A stretch of 64,000 bases of DNA from Zizania palustris (taxonomy: Eukaryota > Streptophyta > Magnoliopsida > Poales > Poaceae), in contig JAAALK010000284.1 of the NCBI GenBank assembly GCA_019279435.1, forward strand, positions 20,390,390-20,454,389, given 5' to 3'. Position 1 is the first letter of the stretch. Each line of letters opens with the position of its first letter. The position numbers and the translations under genes were made by a program. Below, in pieces: positions 45,951-57,345 of this stretch. The notes under the pieces are model-generated. The model was not told where the DNA came from. It saw only the letters and a program-made list of their open reading frames with translations, and searched no databases.

Positions 45951-46246
45951 GGGTTGTTTGGATCAACGAATCAAGTTATCCTAACTCAAGTTAGATATGC
46001 CATAACCAGTTAGCCTATTTTATTAGACTAATTGCTAAAAAAATTTGGCAGTTGTAAAATGCTTTGCCATGCTTTTTATGTCAAACTTTTGGGAGTAAAT
46101 TATTTGTCTCAATATTTTTCCAACTTAAGGTAGAAATTCAAATGACAACCTCAATAAAATTACCATAGTTTTGTTTATTAACGAACAACTCTATTCTACT
46201 ATAAAATTAGGCATAGCAATTTGGAGTCACGCATTCAAACAACCCC
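45951..46246. mobile_element. Tourist-like MITE, second copy
   Basis: Counterpart of 19738-20036. The left terminus has three G instead of four; the right terminus CAAACAACCCC is unchanged. Confidence 0.58.
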
Positions 46247-46589
46247 TATATCTTGAATCCACTGTTTAGCTTAATATAAATACCATACAACATATCTCAA
46301 CATACAATTTTAACCGGTATTGATTAGAATAGTAAAATTGATCGTCGGAATTGACTAGTATAATACTACAATTAATTGAAATGGCGGATACCGATATTAC
46401 AACCCGAAGGATCAAGATATAGTCTATGATCCAATACAACAATACAATACATAGTTACAAAGTTCAACGCGTAATTTTAATACCAGCGTAGCAGTGGATT
46501 TGAACATTATAAACAGAATTAACTAGTATGACAGTGCAATTGACACGGTATAACAGATACTACCTATACTACAAAATATTTAACATTTA

Positions 46590-46783
46590 GGGCTTCTTTG
46601 GAATGCAGGAATCCAAAAATACAGAAATAGGAAAAATATAAGAATATGATAAGATGTATATAGAAAACAGAGGATTTGAAAATACATGAAAAATTAGAGA
46701 TGTATTGTTTACAACACAGGAATTAAACTAATCACAAGATTTTTTTCTAAACATTCATATTAAAGCTACTTATATTATCTCAT
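46590..46783. mobile_element. Tourist-like MITE, second copy, truncated by gap
   Basis: Starts GGGCTTCTTTGGAATG after TTA, matching 20384 onwards, and is cut by the N run at 46784. Confidence 0.58.
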
Positions 46784-46883
46784 NNNNNNNNNNNNNNNNN
46801 NNNNNNNNNNNNNNNNNNNNNNNNNNNNNNNNNNNNNNNNNNNNNNNNNNNNNNNNNNNNNNNNNNNNNNNNNNNNNNNNNNN
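46784..46883. other. Assembly gap, 100 N
   Basis: A run of exactly 100 N, a size commonly used as a placeholder for unknown distance. The left flank is MITE sequence equivalent to 20577; the right flank is the protease region of an unrelated minus-strand Tat element. The rest of that element and any continuation of the duplicated block are hidden. Confidence 0.99.
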
Positions 46884-48446
46884 AGCAAACCTCGCGCTAT
46901 CGGCGAGGTCATCGAGAGGTGGCATGAGAAACCTTGAAGTGGCCGGGCCTAGAAGTAGATGTTCCGAGGTATGCAATTTGATCGAAGGCCTGGACAAACA
47001 AGAATGTCTGCGGAGCTCCACCGTCCACCAAGATCCTTTGGACTTCCACCCCTGCTATGTATGCGGAAATGACTAAGGGGTTCGCATGGGGGAATTTACC
47101 CCCGCGGCATCGCTTGCAGTAAAGAGATGGGCACATGAGACCATTCTGGCATTCCTTCGCGGAGCCAAAGTCCATGTGCCCAACTTCACGGACGTACTCA
47201 CGCCGCTGCCTCTTGGACATGTTACCGAGGGTCCCCCTCCGGAGATGGGCATGACACTCTCTTGCCGTGGTCCTGAGGTCTTCTGCTTCGGCGTGGCATA
47301 ATATTAGCCACCGGAAGGCGCATGGGAGCTTCGGGGACACCGGCTCGGGCCACGATTTGCACAGGCTCCGACTGTGCCGTGGTGGGCTTGATCTGAAGTA
47401 CCCACCCGGTACTTCGCCCTAGGTAGTTGCGCAAAGGGCCAACACTGCCTTGCAGTCCTTCGTGTCATGGCTTCTATTGTCACCATGCACGCAGCAGAAG
47501 AACTCTGGCGCCTGCCAGGTATCTTTCTTGAGGCTTCGGCGCTCCAGCCTTGAAGCCTTGCGCCTGCTGATAACTGGAAGGTGCCTTCGGAACAGAGGGT
47601 GCGATGCTTAGCCTCCGAACGAAATGTTTCTTCCCTCGCCTGTGCTCGTTGAAGCGATTGTCTTGAGGGGGTTGCATAGGAGCTGAGGCTTCGGGCTCCA
47701 TCTTACTTCTCGGAGAGAAGGCGTGGGCGCTACGGCTGTCGAAGGCAGCCTTCCTCCACCTTGGCATATTGTTCAATGTATGCCATCAACTGTGCCACAG
47801 ACGTCACGGGCTTCCGATGGAGCTTGCTGAGGAGGGTCGGGGTTTAGCACCCCCTCACGGGCGGCGGCGACCACCGAAGAGGTAGACAGGCCCTTAATTA
47901 GCGACTTGGTGTGGGCGAAGCGCGTGAAATACTCTCGAAGTGTTTCTCCAGCTCTCTGCTTCACCTGGAACAAGCTCCTTGTCGATGTCGGAGCACAAAA
48001 GTACCTTGGAAGTTGCTCACAAACTTCCTCTTCAACTGCTCCCAAGATCTGATCGATCATGGCTTCAAGGACCAGAACCATCAGAGCGCCACACCTTCGA
48101 GAGCGAGGGGGAAACATTTTGCCATAGTGTCGCGCACCCCTCCGCTTACTTCTATCGCCAGGGCGTATGAACGAGCAAACTCTCTGGGGTCTGACCCGCC
48201 AGAGTACTTGTGAACTTCGAGGCCTTGAACCGGGATCAAAGGTACTCTTTGCAGTCGAATGTAGCAGAGACTCTTCATCAAAAGATGCGTTCTCAGCCTC
48301 CTCGGGACTTGAACAGCTTCGGGAAGATTACGAGCACCACGTCTTGGGGCCCTTCTGGAGTCTCGGTGGAGGCTTGGGTGCGGAGGCGATCGGCAGCCTC
48401 TTGCCTCCACCTAGCCACTTCCTCCTGAAGCCTTGCTAATGAGTAG
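46884..48446 (-). pseudogene. Tat gypsy element on minus strand: protease and gag
   Basis: Reading on the minus strand, gag (GGARNLPEVVQ-like NLPEAVQVPRR, EFARSYALAIEV, DTMAKCFPLALEGVAL) runs from 48446 down to about 47480. It is followed by a knuckle-like motif (FCCVHGDNRSHDTKDC, about 47505-47455) and protease (VQRILVDGGAPQTFLFV, about 47045-46990). Frameshifts and stops interrupt all parts. In the protease, VDGGSSADI of relatives is VDGGAPQTF, a local frameshift over the active-site loop. It is the same family as 321-10868 but in opposite orientation and independent. It is split from its 5' end by the SIRE-type element; pol is lost in the gap. Confidence 0.82.
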
Positions 48447-50430
48447 TGAGAAACCAAAGGTTGGTTTCGGTGTTTGTGATGAGTGATGACAGGCTGTTTA
48501 ACCCCTAGTTCGAAAGGGGTACCTCGAAGGAGGTTCGGAGGACCTCCGAAGGGGTGTTCGGAGGTGGTACCTCCGAAGGGTGTTCGGAGGAGGTTTCACC
48601 GAAGGGGTGTTCGTGTTTGGTTGCTGCAGCTGTTGCAGCGGGAGTGTGCGTGTTGGAGGGGTCCGACAGTACACGATGACTGGGTGTGTACCGAAGGCTT
48701 CGGTACTTTGGGCAGTACACCGGAGGTGTGTACGGAGATTGCTAACCCGGAGAGGGTCTCCGGCAGTACTGGATTACACTTGTCTGCTTTTCGGTGGTGC
48801 GCTGATGGACTTCGGAGGCGACGGACAGGTTCACAGCAGGTGAACTTGGGTCCAAGCGGGAGGCTTGATGCCAGGGGAGCGGGGGAGCTCCGTCACGGTG
48901 GCTGCGAAGGGGGTCCGGATCGGTCCTCGGTCGAGGTGCGCCAGGTGAAGGCAGGGAGAGTGCGGAGTGTGGCTCCGACTAAAGGTACTCCGAGACAAAA
49001 GTCCTCGGAGGCAAGGCACTTCGAAGGTACTCCAGAGGGAGTGACTTCCCGGAGTTGGTTGCATCAATTCCTCTGAGGAGGCAAGGAGTTCGAAGTGTGC
49101 TCTGGAGGGAGGACATTCGAAGGTACCCGACGAAGGTCTCATAAGTCGAGGTGCATCCGAAGGCATGGGTCCGGGTGAGGCTCGTCGAGGAGTGTGCTAG
49201 GGGAGAGACACTGCGATGAAGTGCTCATGGAATGCTTCATGCGAAGGCCTTGGACGGAAGGAGGGACTTCGAAGGGTGGTGCCTCGAGGTGGGGCTTCGG
49301 AGTGTGGGTGTATTGAGGTACTTCGGCCTGCATGGCTTCGGTACACGGACTGATGGAGTTCGGAGCTGGGCGGAAGCTGTGAAGCCGTGGTGGTCCACTC
49401 CGGAGGTGTTGGTGCGAAGGCCCAAGGGCTTTGACGGCTTCGGCTCAAAACCGTCACTGTATCGAAGGCTGACTTCGGTGAAGCGAAGGCCTTCTGGCTC
49501 AAGGCTTCTCACCAAAGCTACAGCACTCCTCGCGTGCGAAGGGGGGCTTCGGAAAGGTCCAAAGGCTGCAAGTCTGACAGTGTCTGCTCTGCAAAAGCTG
49601 GCGTTGTCCCCTCTACAAAGGCTGACAGAGAAGCCTCCAATAATTGGACTACCTTTTGTTACCCCTTAGTTCTGTAGAGACAAATCCAATGTAAACCCTA
49701 GGGGTAAAGTAGTCACTTCTTTGGGTGAACTGTGGGCTATAATATGGGGGCTCGGTAGGTAACATTTAACACTTTGAGCATTTACTGTTGAGCTCCTGTA
49801 GCCACACTTCATGTATTTCATCCAGAGAGTTCATTTTCTATGTTCCTTGTTCAAGCGGCGAAGCCCTGCTTCTGGTGCTTTTTGCTTGAGCTCGCGTTAC
49901 ATACCTCGCTAGTTGTAGTGCACCGAAGACTGTCTAGGCGAAGGGTTGTTTTGTGCGAAGTGTGTTTTTCAGTGAGCGTTCGCTCTGTGTAACTTGAGGC
50001 TAGACTCACAGCTTACTAGCGAAAGCCCTGATCGAAGTCCGTTTGTGTGCGTTTAGACCTTCGTGTACGAAGCACAGCACAAGTTGCTGCTGCCAAGTAC
50101 TTGGTCGAAGTCCTCAGAGGGCTGTCCACTCTTGCGAAGGGTGAAGTGCGAAGCCTGCTCGAAGCACCCTGGGTGCGGAGCATTGCACTGGACTTAGCAG
50201 AGTAGATTTTCGAGGGTTGTAAGTGGAGCGAAGACTTCTTGGCTTCGAACTTTTACTCCTGCGAAGCCTGGTTTGGAGCTGTCAAAACACCTCCGAACAG
50301 ACCTTCGAAGGTAGTGTTCGAAGCCTGTTCAGCAGAAGACAGAACTAAAACCGAAGGCTAGTTTTTAGACCGAAATTTAAAAGCTCCCATTCACCCCCCC
50401 CCCCTCTGGTTCGCCGTTTCCGGTCCAACA
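48447..50430 (+). repeat. 5' LTR of the SIRE-type element
   Basis: TGAGAAACCAAAGG to GGTCCAACA. Near the start it has nested palindromes (TTCGGAGG-A-CCTCCGAA at 48534-48550, and TTCGGAGG with a 5-base loop at 48557-48577). A TATA-like GCTATAATATGGGGG is near 49736, and a C-run lies at about 50394-50404. Confidence 0.94.
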
Positions 50431-50432
50431 AT

Positions 50433-50444
50433 TGGTATCAGAGC
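50433..50444 (+). other. Primer-binding site of the SIRE-type element
   Basis: TGGTATCAGAGC lies two bases after the LTR end, complementary to the 3' end of initiator tRNA-Met. Confidence 0.88.
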
Positions 50445-50494
50445 AGGTTAAGATCACCAGTTGACCTTAACCGGTTTTGTGATCTGTTGGCGAC

Positions 50495-52466
50495 ATGGAT
50501 AGAGGCAGTAAAATTCCTCTGTTCGATGGGACTGATTTTGCATACTGGAAGGTGCGCATGGAGGCTTACTTGTTAAGCCAAGGAAATGCAATTTGGGAGA
50601 TTGTGGACTCACAATACTCCATCCCTGATACTCGCACCACTCAAACAGAAAAAGATCAGTATAATGCCAACTCGAAGGCAAGAAAATACTGTTCATTGGT
50701 TTCAGCCGGAGTGAGTTTGATAGGGTGCAGCACCTTAGGACTGCTAGGGAGATTTGGACAACACTCACTGTTTTTCATGAGGGCTCTACACAGATTAAGG
50801 CCAGGCGCCAAAGCACGTACAATCAACAGTATCAGCTATTTGTGCAGGCACCTAGTGAATCTATAGATGCCATGTTTTCTCGCTTTGATGCAATAGTGAG
50901 TAACTTGCGATCCAACGGGACGCTTGCTTACAATGATCATGATAGGGCTATCAAGCTTCTCTATGCTCTTGACCATAGCATATGGGAAGTGAAGATATCC
51001 AGCATTGAGGAGTCTGCAGGTTATGACACTTTGACCTGTAATGAGCTCTTCAGCAAGCTGAAGTCCATAGAGATTGCCAAGGCATCTCTTGCGGTGCACA
51101 GAAGCTCTTTGCCACAGCCATTGGCATTGGTTTCTAGCACTAGCCGTGGCACCACTGCAGAACCAAGCACATCTGGTACTTGTGTTTTTGCAGATGGTTT
51201 TGCTTTGTCCTCCCTGGTCTCCGTCACAAAGGAGCAGGTGGACACTCTAGATGATGATGAGCTTGCTCTCATTGCCCGGAGGTTCACCCGTTTTCACCAT
51301 GAGAGACGGGATCAGAGGAGAAGTGGTTTTGGTGGTTGTTTTGAATGTGGCGACACTTCTCACATCAAGGCTAATTGCCCCAAGATCAAGAAGAGAGATG
51401 AGAGTGAGCGCCCCAAATACCACAAAAAGTAGAGGAAGCCTTTTGTGAAGGGCAAACGCGGCAAGATGGCTAAGAAAGTAGCCAAAGCCGCTTCCAGAGC
51501 ATTTGTTGCTGCTCTCAGCGACATCGACACATCCTCAACTGAGGAGTCGAGCTCTGAGGAGGAGGAGTCCCCAAGGAAAGAGGACAAGAAGGACAAGAAG
51601 GGACGAGACTTCACCGGCCTTTGCTTCATGGCCGACAGCGATCACAGCGGCGATGAGCTTGACTCATCTGAGGTAACACTATCATCTGACCAGCTACTAA
51701 TTAAATTAGATGAGCTGAATGAAGTAGTTCTTGGTCAGGATAGATTACTTGTGCAAGCCGCTAGAGAAAGAAAAGACCTTAGACTTAGGCTAGAACTATT
51801 TCTACTGAATATGCCATGCTTAAGTCTAAATTTGATGATGCTGAATGTGAGTCATGTTCTGTTGTCATGGGTGAGCTTGCTCAGTTGCGTTCTGTTCATG
51901 CTCAAACTCTATCTGAGCTTGAGACTGCACAGAAGCAGCTTTTGGAGGTGGATTCTAGACCTCATGATATTATTGAATGCATGAACTGTTCTTTATTGCG
52001 CGAGAGCATTAATTTACGTGATAAACATGTTCATGATTTAGAGGCTAGATTGGAGAGGGCCGGTAGTTCTAAGGATGTGCAACCTGTTTGTGACACTTGC
52101 ATCACCCTTAAGGACCAGCTAGGCACTGTTAGAGAGCGAGCTGAAAACCTCATGTCTAAAAATGAATACCTTCTTTCCGTGGTTAATAAATGCACTGAGG
52201 GAAAGGGTAGGATGGATTTGCTCTTGGCGAAGACCAAGTTGTGTGCTGACAGAGCAGGGGTAGCTCTAGGTTTGGGTTTTGAGAAGATACCTTCTGACAG
52301 TAAGACCAAAACTGTTTTTACCTCTCCCACTACCTTAGAGAAAGAAAGAGCTCTGTTAGACACTCCATCAGCTAAAAAGCCTACCCAACCACCAATGAAA
52401 ACCACACCTCCTGCCAAGAAAAATCCTCCCAAGAAAACCACTCAGAGAAAACCAAGAAGCCTGTGA
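50495..52466 (+). pseudogene. SIRE-type gag (frameshifted)
   Basis: ATG 50495 (MDRGSKIPLFDGTDFAYWKVRM) starts a copia gag whose core continues in frame 1 after a one-base shift near 50720 (TAREIWTTLTVFHEG; AMFSRFDAIVSNL). A CCHC knuckle CFECGDTSHIKANC is at 51337-51378. A TAG interrupts at 51430-51432, and a further shift occurs near 51800. The C-terminal part (51816-52466) is a Lys/Asp/Glu-rich, helix-prone extension typical of the large SIRE gag. It would form the particle shell but cannot be made intact. Confidence 0.85.
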
Positions 52467-53370
52467 GAGTTGCTCCTATGACCCATGAGAGTGCCCCCAG
52501 GAGAGTTTTTCACTATTCCTACTATCAGCGGGCGGGTCATTTGGTTGGGTTCTGTTTTCGTCGCATCAAGGATGAGCGACGCGCTCAGGCGATGAGTTAC
52601 CAGGACATGCATTACCCATCTTTAGGTATGCATGAGTCTGAGTTGTACTATTGTCCTCCTTTTGAGGCTCCTCGTGCTTCTCGGAGAGGTTTTGCTCCTC
52701 GAGGTGTTCACCATGTTCCATATGGTGGTAGACCTCGGGCGAGTAGCTTTGTACCTCGTCAGAGTAGGAGACCTCGTCATGCTTTTCGATCACTGCATGT
52801 AGGTAGACCTCGCACCTTGCATCATTCAGATTATCATGTGCGTAGACCGTCTACTTTTACTGCGCCTACTACTCGTGTCACTCAGTGCTGGATGCCTCGT
52901 CATTTTTTCACTCACCCCAGCACTGAGCGATCGAGATATTCTTATCATGTGTAGGCGACAGATCGAGGATTGGAGGGCACGTGGATCATGGACTCCGGTT
53001 GTTCGCGCCACATGACCGGAAGATGCAGCTTGGTTCTCCAGCCTCACCACAACCAAATAAAGAGAACATATCACCTTCGGAAACAATCGAAGGAGTAGAG
53101 TGAAAGGTAAAGGTGTGGTAAGAATTAACTCGAATTTCACTCTCAAAGATGTTGCATTGGTTGAAAACCTGGGATACAATTTGCTGTCTGTATCTCAGTT
53201 GCTTGATGAGGGCTTCGAAGTGCGATTCCATCGCGATACTTCGCAAGTGCTCAATTCTGATGGCGTTGTGGTGTGTAAGATCTTTAGAGTTGGGAGAGTT
53301 TTTGGAGCTGATTTTTCAGAGTCGTCTGGTTCTTCTCATTGTCTTGTTGCACATTCGACTTCTGAGCTTT
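52463..53370 (+). pseudogene. SIRE-type protease region
   Basis: Frame 2 runs from 52463 and hits TAG at 52952-52954. In the same frame the protease site follows (TWIMDSGCSRHMTG, catalytic Asp codon 52991-52993). A frameshift leads into frame 3 at about 53100, where KGKGVVRINSNFTLKDVALV and YNLLSVSQLLDEG match the copia protease-integrase linker. The upstream Arg/His-rich region (52480-52900) is the gag-protease spacer. Confidence 0.82.
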
Positions 53371-54284
53371 GGAAGTGGCATAGGAGACTAGGGCATATGA
53401 GCTTTGAGTTGCTCGCTCGTCTGAGCGCCCTAGGTCTGATCCGAGGATTGCCCAAGCTCAAGTTTGAGAAGAATTTAGTTTGCGCTCCTTGTCGACATGG
53501 AAAAATGATTGCCGCTTCGCATTCGCTAGTCACCACAGTGATGACTGAACAACCTGGAGAACTTCTCCATATGGACACTGTAGGTCCCTCTCGGGTTAGT
53601 TCTTTAGGCGGCAAGTGGTATGTTTTAGTGATTGTCGACGATTTCTCTCGCTACTCTTGGGTCTTCTTTCTTGCCAGCAAGGATGAAGTGTTTTCACACT
53701 TTCGGAGCTTGGCTTTGAGACTTTTCACTGAACTCCCAGGTGCATTGAAATTCATTCGAAGTGATAATGGCACCGAGTTCAAAAACAGTCTCTTTGTTGA
53801 CTTTTGCATGGAGCATGGCATAGAACATCAATTCTCTGCTCCGCGGGTTCCTCAACAGAACGGTGTTGTTGATAGGAAGAACCGCACTTTGGTTGAGATG
53901 GCTAGGATGATGCTTGATGAGCATAGGACCCCTAGAAAATTCTGGGCTGAGGCCATGAACACTGCATGTTACATCTCAAACCGTATATTCTTGCGCTCAA
54001 TTTTAAATTTGACATCTTATGAGCTGCGTTTTGGGAGACAGCCCAAGGTTACTCATCTTCGAGTTTTTGGTTGTCGCTGCTTTATCCTAAAACGTGGTAA
54101 TTTGGATAAATTTGAGTCGCGATCTTATGACGGGATCTTTTTGGGTTACACTACTCATGGTCATTCTAATCGTGTTTATAATTTGGAAACTAACACTGTC
54201 ATCGAGTCATGTGATGTGACTTTTGATGAATCAACCCCCTCTGTTAGTTCTGCTTTCGAACAGGCAAACGAACACGACATGTAA
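53371..54284 (+). pseudogene. SIRE-type integrase with Glu-to-Asp change at the catalytic site
   Basis: An open frame (frame 3, 53100-54284) covers the integrase. The finger is WHRRLGHMSFELL and CAPCRHGKM. The catalytic Asp residues are in LLHMDTVGPS and FIRSDNGTEFKN (Asp codon 53763-53765). The third position, 35 residues later, is GAT (53871-53873) in QQNGVVDRKNRTL where copia integrases have Glu. A single third-base change explains it. Spacing and flanking residues are perfect, so this is the DD35E site with a conservative but normally inactivating substitution. The domain otherwise looks complete to GYTTHGHSNRVYN. Confidence 0.88.
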
Positions 54285-54422
54285 CAGACCTTATTCGAAG
54301 AAGAAGATCCCGGGGAATTCGAGGATGAACCCCTGCTACCCTCGACATCGACCCTCGAAGCTGACCCCGCTTCAACTACTTCGGCATGAGGTCCCGAAGC
54401 GACTACCTCAACATCGGTCATC

Positions 54423-56124
54423 TTGGACCACTCCAACGCACAAGTTGAGGGGGAGACTGCATCCCGCCGCGAGGCTCCACATCATGTTCAAAGGATGCAC
54501 CCTCCCGAGCAGATCATTGGTGAGCTTGATCAAAGGGTAACACGTTCTCATGCTCATTTCATTGGTTCCGCTTTTGTTGCTTCTTTCGAGCCCTTAGATG
54601 TTAGTCATGCACTTTCTGATTCTAGTTGGATCAATGCCATGCATGAGGAACTTGAAAATTTTGAGAGAAACCAAGTCTGGTCTTTAGTTAATCCTCCACC
54701 AAATGTTCATTTCATTGGAACAAAATGGATTTTCAAAAACAAACAAGGGGAGGATGGGACTATAGTTAGAAACAAGGCTAGACTTGTAGCTCATGGCTTT
54801 TCTCAACTAGAAGGGATTGATTTTACTGAAACTTTTGCACCTGTTGCTCGCCTTGAGGCCATTGGGATTTTGCTTGCCTTTGCGACATCCCGGGGATTCA
54901 AACTCTATCAAATGGATGTCAAAAGTGCTTTTCTTAATGGCTTCATAGGTGAAGATGTTTATGTAAAACAACCCCCTGGTTTTGAAAACCCCAAGTACCC
55001 ACATAAAGTCCTTAAACTTCATAAGGCTCTTTATGGACTCAAGCAGGCCCCTCGGGCATGGTATGATAGACTTAAGTCTTTTCTGCTTGAGCGAGGGTAT
55101 TTGATGGGCTCTGTTGATAAAACACTGTTTACTCTCAAGCATGGCAAAGATTTCCTCCTAGTGCAGATTTATGTGGATGATATCATCTTTGGTGGCTCTT
55201 CTCATGATTTGCTTGCCGAGTTTGCAGATACCATGAGCAGGGAATTTGAAATGTCGATGATGGGTGAACTCACCTTTTTCCTTGGTTTGCAAATCAAGCA
55301 AAGCAAACAAGGTACTTTTGTCCACCAGACAAAGTACACCAAGGACCTGCTCAAGAAGTTTGACATGTCCGATGCGAAGCCCCTCGCCACTCCAATGGCT
55401 ACATCTGTAGCATTGGACCCTGACGAAGATGGAGAAGCCGTAGATCAAAAGGAGTTCCGAAGCATGATCGGCTCCCTCCTCTACTTGACTGCTACGAGGC
55501 CGGATATACACTTCGCTGTGTGTCTGTGCGCTCGTTTTCAGGCTTCACCACGAGCTTCGCACCGCCAAGCGGTAAAACGCATACTCAGGTATCTCAAACA
55601 TACCCTCGAATTTGGCATATGGTATTCAGCATCTTCATCTTTATGTCTTCGAGGTTATTCCGATGCGGATTTTGCTGGGTGTAGAATTGATAGGAAAAGT
55701 ACCTCTGGTACTTGTCATTTTCTGGGTACTTCTTTGGTTTGCTAGTCTTCCCGCAAACAGGCTAGTGTTGCACAATCAACGGCTAAGGCCGAATATGTTG
55801 CTGCAGCTAGCTGTTGCTCTCAGATTTTGTGGATGGTTTTCCACTTTGCGGGATTTCGGGTTAGATTATAAGAGTGTTCCACTTTTTTGTGATAACACTA
55901 GCGCTATTTGTATTGCAAACAACCCGGTTCAGCACTCCAGAACCAAACACATTGATGTACGATATCATTTTCTCAGAGATCACAATGAGAAGGGTGATAT
56001 TGAACTTCAATATGTTGATACCCAACACCAGCTAGCTGACATTTTCACAAAACCCCTCGATGCTTCTCGATTTGCTTACTTGCATGGGGAACTTGGTATT
56101 TGTCACCCTTACGGCATTTTGTGA
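54423..56124 (+). pseudogene. SIRE-type reverse transcriptase and RNase H
   Basis: Frame 3 is open 54423-55745 through RT: WIFKNKQGEDG, ARLVAHGFSQ, FAPVARLEAIG, MDVKSAFLNGFI, ALYGLKQAPRAWYDRL and the catalytic YVDD (IYVDDIIFGG, about 55168). RNase H follows (GYSDADFAGC, about 55650). A Trp codon is TAG at 55743-55745. An extra T near 55838 shifts to frame 1, where DNTSAICIANNPVQH, RTKHIDVRYHFLRD and QLADIFTKPLD complete RNase H, ending at TGA 56122-56124. Thus RT is intact as a domain and RNase H is broken twice. Confidence 0.9.
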
Positions 56125-57345
56125 GGGGGAGCAGTTTTAGATGGATTTGCATTTGCTAATTGTGTTGAAATTGCATTTACATCTTTTGCATTTATATGCC
56201 TGATTATAATCCATGACATCATGACAGCTCAACTCTTTTTAATTTATCTGAAACATTCATGTGCATGATGTTTTCTTTTCAAAATCAAATCGTGCTCACT
56301 GCTTAGTCTTGAATCTAGCATATTTAGGCAGGACTGCTTTAGCTATCTTTTATCTGCTTGATAGCAAGACACATTTCTTTGGATGCTAAAATTGCAACTT
56401 GAAAAATTGTTCTACATCTTCATGGATATTCATAAAATGCCAAACAATTGGTTCACTTAAGTTAAAATCAAAAATTCCATGATTTGCATGCCTCAAGTGA
56501 AAAGATCCAGGTGGGTTTGTTTGTCGCACTACCCTATTCTAGACTGCTTACCATTGCACTTTGGTCTGAACTGAAATAGTGTAGTGTATGCCAAAATCAT
56601 TGCCTTAAGCTTCTTATGGTTTTCATGCCTAGGCTTGGCCTGATTGGACAGTATAAGGTGGACAAACAAATAACCCCTGGCATTAAGAAAAGAACAACAA
56701 AATTCTTTGATCATCAAGTTTGCTTTCATTGCTCCATTTGAACTGGACTTGTCTATCTAGAGTAGAAATTGACTAGCTGTTCGCAGTCCCTGCTTTACTT
56801 GTCTAGTTTCCTTGACTAAGTGGTGATGCTTTTATTTCAAAAATGATCAAATCACATGTCATCATGTTTTTTAGAGCATATTAATTTGAGCTGAGCACAT
56901 GATCATTGGTATTAATGTTGGCATATTTTTGCTTCATATGTCTTTGCAATTCTGCTCATTTCGAAGCTTTGCATCTTTTACATGCTCCTTGATGCTTGCA
57001 TTGCCAAAGGGGGAGAAATTCCTCAAGGGGGAGAGACTTGCTACATTCTCTGCCGCAAGGGGGTATAATTTCCCAAGGGGGAGAAAACTTGACATAAAGG
57101 GGGAGAAGGTTCTTTGTTGCCAAAGGGGGAAAAACTTAACTCAGGGGAAGTTTTTGTCTTGAGAAAGGGGAGTTTTTATTTGCCGAAGGGGCTTTTACTC
57201 TTTTGAGAAAGGGGGAGGAAAATTCTTCTGTCAAGTGACATGATTGGCTCTTTTTCTGAGTTTTTATGGTCACTTGTGTGCTGAAAGTCTTTTAATTTTC
57301 TTAGACTTTAAAGTTGGTTGTCAATGCACTCATCAAGGGGGAGAT
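56125..57345 (+). other. SIRE-type 3' untranslated region with polypurine-tract array
   Basis: This stretch between pol and the 3' LTR has no credible ORF. From about 57005 to 57225 it contains roughly eight GGGGGAGA or AAGGGG motifs spaced 20-40 bp apart. The true polypurine tract is CAAGGGGGAGAT next to the LTR (57334-57345). Confidence 0.8.

Larger units (their letters stand above)
25408..46783 (+). repeat. Second copy of the 5312-20577 block (whole contig 2)
   Basis: This gap-bounded contig matches 5312-20577 from end to end in the same orientation: copia-1 interior, Tat, Reina-like element, gypsy remnants, E3 ligase gene and MITEs. The first copy is 15266 bp and this one 21376 bp. Two insertions with their target duplications (5304+5 and 884+8 bp) account for the difference to within about 90 bp of net deletion. 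Old nonsense codons are shared, so the block was already decayed when the copies separated. One-base deletions are dense near 25408-29000 and again near 46000-46783. Confidence 0.9.

Noticed and set aside
48483..49669. Plus- and minus-strand ORFs in the SIRE LTRs
   Set aside because: They lie wholly in LTR sequence, change frame between the two LTRs, and reflect its CTTCGG/CCGAAG-rich composition.
56125..57345. Envelope-like gene after SIRE pol
   Set aside because: Some SIRE relatives have one, but the longest frame here (56899-57162) is only 87 codons, has no plausible domain, and is mostly readings of the purine motifs.
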